A stretch of DNA of 64,000 bases from Sedimentisphaerales bacterium. Its GTDB lineage: Bacteria; Planctomycetota; Phycisphaerae; Sedimentisphaerales; SM23-30. The notes under the pieces were generated by a model. It made no database searches, was not told the DNA's origin, and saw only the letters and a program-made list of their open reading frames with translations. The position numbers were made by a program, and so were the translations under genes. Where the stretch lies: the NCBI GenBank assembly GCA_028281535.1, contig JANQJS010000046.1, forward strand, positions 18,349 through 82,348, given 5' to 3'. Positions 58,080-64,000 of the stretch are shown piece after piece (the stretch's first letter is position 1; each line of letters starts with the position of its first letter).

Positions 58080-59096
58080 ATGGCTGAAGATTCATCACAA
58101 ATGCCTGGTATTAAAAAAGCTGCTATATTAATGGTTTCCATTGGACAGGAAGTCGCGCACCATATCATGGGGCGTTTAGAGCGTGAGCAAATTGAAGAAA
58201 TTTCAAAGGTAATTGCAGAACTAGGTGCAATTAAACCAGGTGAGCAGGACATTGTTCTTAATGAGTATTATAATCTCGCCATGGCTTCAACATACATCCA
58301 GCAGGGCGGATTATCTTATGCTCAGACATTGTTAGAAAAAAGTTTAGATCCAAATATGGCGTTTGATATTATCAGACAGGTGACACAAACCATTCAAAAA
58401 ACGCCATTTCAGTTTTTACAGAAAACAGATTCTGAAAACATCTTGACATTTATTCAAGATGAGCACCCTCAAACCATTGCATTGATACTGGCTCATCTTC
58501 CTCCAGAAAAGTCATCTGAAATTTTAGTTGGATTAAGTCAGCAAAAACAAGTCGAAGTTGTCAAAAGAATTGCTGCTATGGAACAAACGAATCCAGAAGT
58601 GATCAGTGAAGTTGAATCTGGATTAGAAAATCGCCTTAGTGATATTGTTTCTCAAACATTTGATAAAGCCGGTGGAGTTGAATCTGCTGCTGGGATTCTT
58701 AACCTTTCAGATAGATCTACCGAGAAAGGGATCCTTGAAAGCTTAGAAACCGATGATCCTGATCTTGTTGAACAAATTAAACGACTCATGTTTGTTTTTG
58801 AGGATATTCTTTTGGTTGATGATAAAGGTATTCAATCTGTATTAAAAGAAATCGATAATGATGAGTTGGCCTTGGCGTTGAAAACAGGTAGCGATGAAAT
58901 GAAAGATAAAATCTTTGGTAATATGTCAGAGCGTGCAGCTCAACTTATTAGTGAAGATATGGAATATATGGGTCCCGTGCGATTGAGTGATGTTGAAAAT
59001 GCACAACAAAAAATTGTTGATGTTGTAAGACGTTTAGAAGAAGCCGGCGAAATTATTATCCAAGGTCGTGGCGGCGAGTCCGACTTGGTTGTATAG
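58080..59096 (+). CDS. fliG: flagellar motor switch protein FliG
   Basis: A 338-residue C-ring protein. The N-terminal FliF-binding domain starts IKKAAILMVSIGQEVAHHIM; the middle domain has the EHPQTIALILAHL motif. The C-terminal torque domain has FEDILLVDDKGIQSVLKEID and the charged segment RAAQLISEDMEYMGPVRLSD. It transmits torque from the stator. No start-site doubt exists, since the ATG abuts the fliF stop. Confidence 0.96.
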   Translation: MAEDSSQMPGIKKAAILMVSIGQEVAHHIMGRLEREQIEEISKVIAELGAIKPGEQDIVLNEYYNLAMASTYIQQGGLSYAQTLLEKSLDPNMAFDIIRQVTQTIQKTPFQFLQKTDSENILTFIQDEHPQTIALILAHLPPEKSSEILVGLSQQKQVEVVKRIAAMEQTNPEVISEVESGLENRLSDIVSQTFDKAGGVESAAGILNLSDRSTEKGILESLETDDPDLVEQIKRLMFVFEDILLVDDKGIQSVLKEIDNDELALALKTGSDEMKDKIFGNMSERAAQLISEDMEYMGPVRLSDVENAQQKIVDVVRRLEEAGEIIIQGRGGESDLVV

Positions 59097-59111
59097 CATA
59101 GAGTGTAGATA

Positions 59112-59831
59112 GTGATTATGGTATTACAAAAAGCAAGAGATTTTGAATCAAATAAAGCTGCGTCTGAAGTATTCAACTTTAATGACATTGCCGCTGAAGC
59201 TGATGCTTTATTAAAATCAGCGAAACAACAAGCTGATGAGATAATTAATAATGCTCAGCAAAAAGCAAAACAACTTTATGAGCAGGCAAAAGAAGATGGA
59301 TTTAATGAGGGGAAAAAGGAGGGGGTTGAAGAAGGTAAAAAACAAGGGCATCAACTAGCTCATACAGAATCTCAAGAACAGTATGCAAAAATGAGTGAAG
59401 AAAATATCTCATTACTAAAAAATATTTTTGAGGCAATTGAAAATCAAAAGCACCAAATCCTCTGGGATGCAGAACAAGATATGGTTAAACTATCTCTTGA
59501 AATCGCTAAGAAAGTGATTAAAATTTCAGATAAATTTCATGTCGATATAGCACTTGAAAATATAAAATCTGCTATTGAGTTGGTCGGTAAAAAAACAGAT
59601 ATTGAAATTAAATTACATCCTGATGATCTAAGTCATATTGAAACGTTAACAAACCAGCGTGAGCAGTATTTTGGCGACTATGGCACTATCTCATTTATCA
59701 GTGATGAAGCTATTAGTCGAGGAGGATGCCTTCTTGTTACCTCAGATTGTCAAGTTGATTCTCAATTAGAAACTCAAATCGAACGCATTGCAGATGCAAT
59801 GATTATGGATACGCAAACTTCGAAAGAATAA
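59112..59831 (+). CDS. fliH: flagellar assembly protein FliH
   Basis: A 239-residue stator of the flagellar export ATPase. A long N-terminal coiled coil (about 30-110, ADEIINNAQQKAKQLYEQAK, with a GKKEGVEEGKKQG stretch) leads to the C-terminal FliI-binding domain (about 120-235, LSLEIAKKVIKISDKF; ISRGGCLLVTSDCQVDSQLE). This resembles the V/F-ATPase peripheral stalk. The start may be the GTG at 59112 or the ATG at 59118; neither has a strong SD. Confidence 0.9.
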   Translation: MIMVLQKARDFESNKAASEVFNFNDIAAEADALLKSAKQQADEIINNAQQKAKQLYEQAKEDGFNEGKKEGVEEGKKQGHQLAHTESQEQYAKMSEENISLLKNIFEAIENQKHQILWDAEQDMVKLSLEIAKKVIKISDKFHVDIALENIKSAIELVGKKTDIEIKLHPDDLSHIETLTNQREQYFGDYGTISFISDEAISRGGCLLVTSDCQVDSQLETQIERIADAMIMDTQTSKE

Positions 59832-59835
59832 TATC

Positions 59836-61260
59836 ATGGTAGCGACTAATTATAATAAACGATTCGAATTATTACGACAGACGTTGTCTGCCGAGATAAC
59901 AGGTCGGGTCGTTGCCATCAATGGGTTGACCATCGAAGCTGTTGGTCTTTCAGTGCCTGTTGGTGCACAATGCCAAATTCGAACAACAATAGGTTTGCCT
60001 GTGCATGCTGAAGTGATTGGTTTTAGAGAATCAATTACCATAATGATGTTGCTCTCAAATAATTCAGGTGTTGCTTGCGGTGACCATGTGAGTTGTATTG
60101 ATATACAAACGAATATCCCTGTTGGGCAACATCTGTTAGGTCGTGTACTAAATGGATCTGGTGAACCAATCGATGGAAAAGGTCCATTATTATGTCAAAT
60201 CAAGCAATCAATGAAAACAGAACATATATCCCCTTTAGATAGAACCAGAATAGATAGTCCAATTGGTACGGGCGTCAGATCCATTGATGCATTGCTAACG
60301 TGTGGCCGTGGCCAAAGAATGGGAATATTTAGTGGGCCAGGAGTTGGAAAAAGTGTATTGCTTGGAACCATTGCACGTCACACATCAGCTGATATTTCAA
60401 TCATAGCAATGATTGGTGAGCGTGGCCGTGAAGTACGTGAGTTTATCGAGAAGGATCTAGGGCCAGAAGGATTAGCTCGTTCTATCGTTATAGTTAGTAC
60501 TTCTGATGAACCTGCTCCATTAAGAATTCGGGCTAGTTTTTTGGCCATGACTATTGCAGAATATTTTCGTCAGAAAAATAATGATGTATTATTGTTAATG
60601 GATTCAATTACACGTGTTGCTATGGCACAACGCCAGATTGGTTTGGCTGTGGGGGAACCTCCTGCAACAAAAGGATATACGCCTAGTGTATTTTCTCTAT
60701 TACCGCAACTCGTTGAACGTTGTGGTAAAGATAAACATGGAAGTATTACTGGCTTTTTTACAGTGCTTGTTGAAGGCGATGATATGGCAGAGCCTGTATC
60801 GGATACAATGCGAGGATTACTTGATGGGCATATAATGTTATCAAGAGAATTGGCTAATCGTGGACATTATCCTGCAATTGATGTCCTTGATAGTATTAGT
60901 CGTGTCATGCCAGATATTGTAGAAGAGGCTCATGCTCAATGTGCTAAAGATATCAGTCGATTAATAGCTATTTATCGTGACATTGAAGACTTAGTTAATT
61001 TAGGGGCCTATAGCCCAGGGAGTAACCCTGAATTTGATCTTGCTGTGACTGCAAATCCACATATTAATCAATTTTTACAACAACCCATGTTTGAAGGGAT
61101 TGGTTTGCAACAAGCGATTAATGATTTGCTTCAATTAGTGTCGCAGCTTCGTGATATGAATGCAGCAAATTACATGACAGAAAACCAACAACAAGAAAAC
61201 CAGGCCAGCGAAAACCAACAGCCATCAATTGGAATGGATCGCATGATGGCAGGGATATAA
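59836..61260 (+). CDS. fliI: flagellum-specific ATP synthase FliI
   Basis: A 474-residue export ATPase related to F1-beta. Walker A is SGPGVGKSVLL (about 165), then IAMIGERGREVREF, LLLMDSITRVAMAQRQIGLA and GEPPATKGYTPSVFSLLPQL. The C-terminus has a Gln/Asn-rich tail (about 445-474) beyond the usual end. It energises export with FliH and FliJ, which flank it. The start lies 4 bp after fliH. Confidence 0.96.
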   Translation: MVATNYNKRFELLRQTLSAEITGRVVAINGLTIEAVGLSVPVGAQCQIRTTIGLPVHAEVIGFRESITIMMLLSNNSGVACGDHVSCIDIQTNIPVGQHLLGRVLNGSGEPIDGKGPLLCQIKQSMKTEHISPLDRTRIDSPIGTGVRSIDALLTCGRGQRMGIFSGPGVGKSVLLGTIARHTSADISIIAMIGERGREVREFIEKDLGPEGLARSIVIVSTSDEPAPLRIRASFLAMTIAEYFRQKNNDVLLLMDSITRVAMAQRQIGLAVGEPPATKGYTPSVFSLLPQLVERCGKDKHGSITGFFTVLVEGDDMAEPVSDTMRGLLDGHIMLSRELANRGHYPAIDVLDSISRVMPDIVEEAHAQCAKDISRLIAIYRDIEDLVNLGAYSPGSNPEFDLAVTANPHINQFLQQPMFEGIGLQQAINDLLQLVSQLRDMNAANYMTENQQQENQASENQQPSIGMDRMMAGI

Positions 61261-61266
61261 TTCGTT

Positions 61267-61728
61267 ATGAAGAAGTTTAAATTTAGATTAGAAACGGTGT
61301 TGCAATTACGTCAAAGAAAAGAAGATGAAAAAAAGAAAGTCGTTGGCGAATTGGTTTCTAAAATTAATGAACAACAGAATCAGGCAATTGAAATGAGTCG
61401 TATATTACAACAAGAAGGTCAACATTTGAAATCTCAACATGAACTTGGACAGATTGATCTTAATTGGATGAGTCAATATCGTCGTTACGTTTCTCATATT
61501 CACCAAGCCATTAATCATCGTATTGAAAATGTAACCCAAATACAAAATGAATTGCAGCATGCTAGAATGGATTTAATGCATGCAACTCGCGAGAAAAAAA
61601 TAATCGAAAAATTAAAAGAAAAAAAACATAAATTATATAAAAAGGAACTTAATAAAGAGCAGGCAAGAGAGCAGGATGAAGTTGCTCAGCAATTATACCT
61701 TCGATCTTCAACGGCAGTGGATCATTAA
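61267..61728 (+). CDS. fliJ: flagellar export protein FliJ
   Basis: A 153-residue coiled-coil protein. It begins KKFKFRLETVLQLRQRKEDE, the standard FliJ start, and continues as one long charged helix hairpin to the end. FliJ is the central stalk of the export ATPase. It lies 6 bp after fliI and 6 bp before the next gene. Confidence 0.9.
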   Translation: MKKFKFRLETVLQLRQRKEDEKKKVVGELVSKINEQQNQAIEMSRILQQEGQHLKSQHELGQIDLNWMSQYRRYVSHIHQAINHRIENVTQIQNELQHARMDLMHATREKKIIEKLKEKKHKLYKKELNKEQAREQDEVAQQLYLRSSTAVDH

Positions 61729-61734
61729 TTTATT

Positions 61735-62379
61735 ATGATTAAATTAATATTTAAATCTTTGGGATTAGTTTTACTTATACATGTGCTAGCACTCATAGGA
61801 TTGATGCTGTATGGGTTGGGGACAGGCCGATTTTCTGAAGAAAAAATACAACAATATCTAGCTACCTGGAAAGGGCACAAGCTTGTTCCACCTCCTCCCG
61901 TTGTTAATGAAGAAGAAACCGCTGAAAGTCCAAGTGATGCAACTGCTCGAATTTCAACAAATGAAATCCAGAAAGAGATTTTGACACGTGAAATACAACG
62001 GCAAATCGAGCAAATGAACAATATGAAATATACGGTCGATTTAGCTCGTAAAAAATTAGATACAGACTTGTTGGAGTTAAAACAAAAGCAAGAGTCATTT
62101 CAACAAACCGTAAAGACGAATAATGAGCAAGCACAAGATGTAGGGTTCTTAAAAACAGTTGCCAGTTATTCCAGTATGAAACCTAAAATGGTTAAAAATG
62201 ATTTTATGAACATGGACGACAAGGAGGTCGTTCGATATTTATCTGTCATGAAACAGGATGTTGTGACGAAGGTGTTAAATCAATTTAAAACGGATGATGA
62301 ACAAGCAAAGCGTGTAAGGGTATTAAGAATGCTCCAGGAAAAAGAGCCAGATGAAAATATCCAAACAGCGAAAAACTAA
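61735..62379 (+). CDS. MotE-like membrane coiled-coil protein
   Basis: A 214-residue protein with one N-terminal membrane helix (about 7-29, SLGLVLLIHVLALIGLML), a proline/glutamate linker, and a coiled coil (about 70-130, REIQRQIEQMNNMKYTVDLA). The C-terminal helical domain (FMNMDDKEVVRYLSVMKQDV, VTKVLNQFKTDDEQAKR) resembles the MgtE-N type repeat of MotE. MotE proteins stabilise the motility apparatus in rhizobia. Position between fliJ and fliK matches that seen for motE-like genes elsewhere. Identification is moderate. Confidence 0.65.
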   Translation: MIKLIFKSLGLVLLIHVLALIGLMLYGLGTGRFSEEKIQQYLATWKGHKLVPPPPVVNEEETAESPSDATARISTNEIQKEILTREIQRQIEQMNNMKYTVDLARKKLDTDLLELKQKQESFQQTVKTNNEQAQDVGFLKTVASYSSMKPKMVKNDFMNMDDKEVVRYLSVMKQDVVTKVLNQFKTDDEQAKRVRVLRMLQEKEPDENIQTAKN

Positions 62380-62391
62380 TAAGAGGTTAAT

Positions 62392-63990
62392 GTGACAAAA
62401 ATAGAAAATATACCAGTTGAATATTCTTCTAATGAAATAAGCAGCTTATTTCATAGTGGAAATCGTCAAGATTCAGATCTGTTTAATAAAATATTCAGCG
62501 ATAATTTTCAAAGGGCAGAAAATAGTCAGAAAAACAATGTGCAATCTGACCAACAAGATAATTTTTCAGATACTGCCGTTAATTCAAAAGAACCTGGTGA
62601 GAACAAAGAGCCCATTGTTAAATCTGAATCGGACCGTGATCGCAATGAGTTGAAAATTGATGATAATTCAAATAATTCGGATGATCCTGCTACCAGTGAT
62701 ACTAAGAGTGAACAAATCAATGAAAGTAAAGACAATGAATCTTCACAGGATTTGGAAACGGATAGTGACGCAAAGAAGTCGAATGAATCAAATGATGATC
62801 AGTCACAAGAGTCTGAAGATGAAAATGCCGCACTCTTACAACAATTAAATAACGATCAGGAAACACAAGTATTGCAAAGCCAAATTGCTGCAGCGGCGAA
62901 TGCGACGCAAAAAGAAAATAGTTCGAATAAAGCACAGGTTGAAATGACTCATAACCAATTATCTAATGGTTCTTCAGGATTGGTTGAAAATAAAAGTCAG
63001 GCGACCGACCAAAAATCTGGTAACGAAAAACAGTCTCAGCAATCATTAAATGAATTGGTTGGATTAAAAGTAAAATCTAATGATGATGCAAAAGCCCTAA
63101 AAGAGCAGGATGTCGATGTACCTGTTCCAGTTGATAATAAATTGTTGAAGAGTGAAAAGGATGGACAAAAGCAAGCGATCGTTGGTCAAAAAAATGAAAA
63201 GATACTTCTGCAATCTGAACAAAACCAACAATCTTCAAACCAACAATACCAACAAAATCATTCATCTAACAATCAGCCAGATCTGTCATCATTGCAGTTA
63301 GATGAAAAACCCGTAGAAGTAAAAATGAATGTGTTATCTGTCAAAGAAGATGTATCACAAATTAAAACAAGTGTGGAAACAAGCCAATTAGAGAATGTAA
63401 AACCTGTTGCACTTGATAGAGCCATTGATATTAAAACTGGCTCACAAGTACAAAGACAGGAAACAAATAATCAAGTTCTTGACAAAGCCAATGTGCAAAC
63501 AATCGTAAAAGCTGCAAGGGTTGCACAGAATCAAGGTTCATCTAGGATGCAGATTCGTTTAGATCCACCAGAGCTTGGCCACTTGAGAATCGATATCAAG
63601 CAATCCAATGCCGGTTTGCAAATACAATTACAGGCAACAACAGCAAAAGCGCATCAAATGCTTGAGCAAGGTGCTAATCAATTAAAAACGGTTCTTGAAA
63701 CTAATGGGTTTAATACAATTCAAGTTGATATCCAATTACGGATGGATTTGAAAAATGATCAAAGTCCAGATCAATCATTTATGAGTGATCAAACAGAACA
63801 ACAAGAATTATCAGATCAAGGTCAATCTGAATCACAAGAAACAAATGATGAAGATTTAGAGATAGCTTACCCTGAAGACATGGCAGAATCTGAATTAGAT
63901 GATTCAACTCTCGAGTCTATGGCGACAAGTTCATCCGCTGATAGCAATTGGCGTGAAATGAGTTTTACCAATTTAGATGTGAAGGTGTAA
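62392..63990 (+). CDS. fliK: flagellar hook-length control protein FliK
   Basis: A 532-residue secreted ruler protein. The first 380 residues are low-complexity, rich in Gln, Asn, Ser, Asp and Glu. The C-terminal Flg_hook domain is clear (about 383-455, MQIRLDPPELGHLRIDIKQS, LQIQLQATTAKAHQMLEQGA). An acidic tail follows. It measures hook length and switches export specificity. The start is a GTG with AGAGG 5 bases before it. Confidence 0.9.
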   Translation: MTKIENIPVEYSSNEISSLFHSGNRQDSDLFNKIFSDNFQRAENSQKNNVQSDQQDNFSDTAVNSKEPGENKEPIVKSESDRDRNELKIDDNSNNSDDPATSDTKSEQINESKDNESSQDLETDSDAKKSNESNDDQSQESEDENAALLQQLNNDQETQVLQSQIAAAANATQKENSSNKAQVEMTHNQLSNGSSGLVENKSQATDQKSGNEKQSQQSLNELVGLKVKSNDDAKALKEQDVDVPVPVDNKLLKSEKDGQKQAIVGQKNEKILLQSEQNQQSSNQQYQQNHSSNNQPDLSSLQLDEKPVEVKMNVLSVKEDVSQIKTSVETSQLENVKPVALDRAIDIKTGSQVQRQETNNQVLDKANVQTIVKAARVAQNQGSSRMQIRLDPPELGHLRIDIKQSNAGLQIQLQATTAKAHQMLEQGANQLKTVLETNGFNTIQVDIQLRMDLKNDQSPDQSFMSDQTEQQELSDQGQSESQETNDEDLEIAYPEDMAESELDDSTLESMATSSSADSNWREMSFTNLDVKV

Positions 63991-63993
63991 TAC

Positions 63994-64000
63994 ATGAAAT
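63994..64000 (+). CDS. start of next flagellar gene, probably flgD (truncated by window end)
   Basis: Only ATGAAAT is visible, 3 bases after the fliK stop. In most flagellar operons fliK is followed by flgD, the hook cap; the identity is inferred from that order alone. Confidence 0.3.

Overview
The window is AT-rich bacterial chromosome with no rRNA, tRNA, CRISPR array or insertion sequence that I could recognise. Several traits point to the PVC group, most likely a planctomycete of the Phycisphaerae/Sedimentisphaerales type. Two giant secreted proteins carry GLUG, CARDB, PPC or copper-oxidase modules together with planctomycete-style dockerin-like repeats. An ECF sigma factor of the Rhodopirellula/Verrucomicrobia type overlaps a FecR/LamG membrane protein. 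FGAM synthetase is a PurS-PurS-PurL fusion, and the cell has a flagellum. This placement is inferred from family content, not from a phylogenetic marker.

Layout. 0.2-3.7 kb (minus) is a four-gene GntR/YtrA-type ABC transporter operon with palindromic operators in front. 4.0-9.5 kb (minus) holds yjbQ, a fused anthranilate synthase trpE(G) with a complete trp attenuator (promoter, leader peptide with four Trp codons, terminator), recJ, a REP-like element and purQ. 9.8-15.6 kb (plus) is a 1952-residue GLUG/CARDB surface protein. 15.7-19.4 kb (minus) is tyrA-purSL with a start-stop overlap and an 11-bp palindrome at the promoter. 19.7-21.3 kb (plus) is accA and a thioredoxin-like lipoprotein. 21.4-28.6 kb (minus) is an ECF sigma factor, a FecR/LamG protein and a 1631-residue copper-radical oxidase that also carries a cupredoxin domain. 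28.9-33.8 kb (minus) holds pyrF-murD, rmuC and a TPR protein.

34.1-35.5 kb (plus) contains a TPP riboswitch with its own promoter and intrinsic terminator, ahead of a lone cysteine-desulfurase-like aminotransferase. 35.7-45.9 kb (plus) is a FlaA1/CapD-type nucleotide-sugar dehydratase, a HAD hydrolase and addB-addA. 45.9-49.1 kb (minus) is an MscS/YbdG-type channel, a small helical protein and a GAF-GGDEF diguanylate cyclase. From 49.3 kb to the end (plus) lies a flagellar cluster: a MerR-type regulator, a TPR membrane protein, flgN-like, an FlrB/FlrC-like two-component pair, then flgB-flgC-fliE-fliF-fliG-fliH-fliI-fliJ-motE-like-fliK and the first bases of another gene.

How it works together. 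The sigma-54 activator sits directly upstream of a good -24/-12 promoter in front of flgB, giving a self-contained class hierarchy for the basal body operon. Biosynthetic genes show local cis-control: Trp-codon attenuation on trpE(G), TPP sensing on the aminotransferase, and palindromes at the tyrA, pyrF and merR promoters. The strongest discoveries are the trp attenuator, the TPP riboswitch controlling a sulfur-mobilising-type enzyme, and the copper-radical oxidase/cupredoxin fusion linked to an ECF sigma factor.
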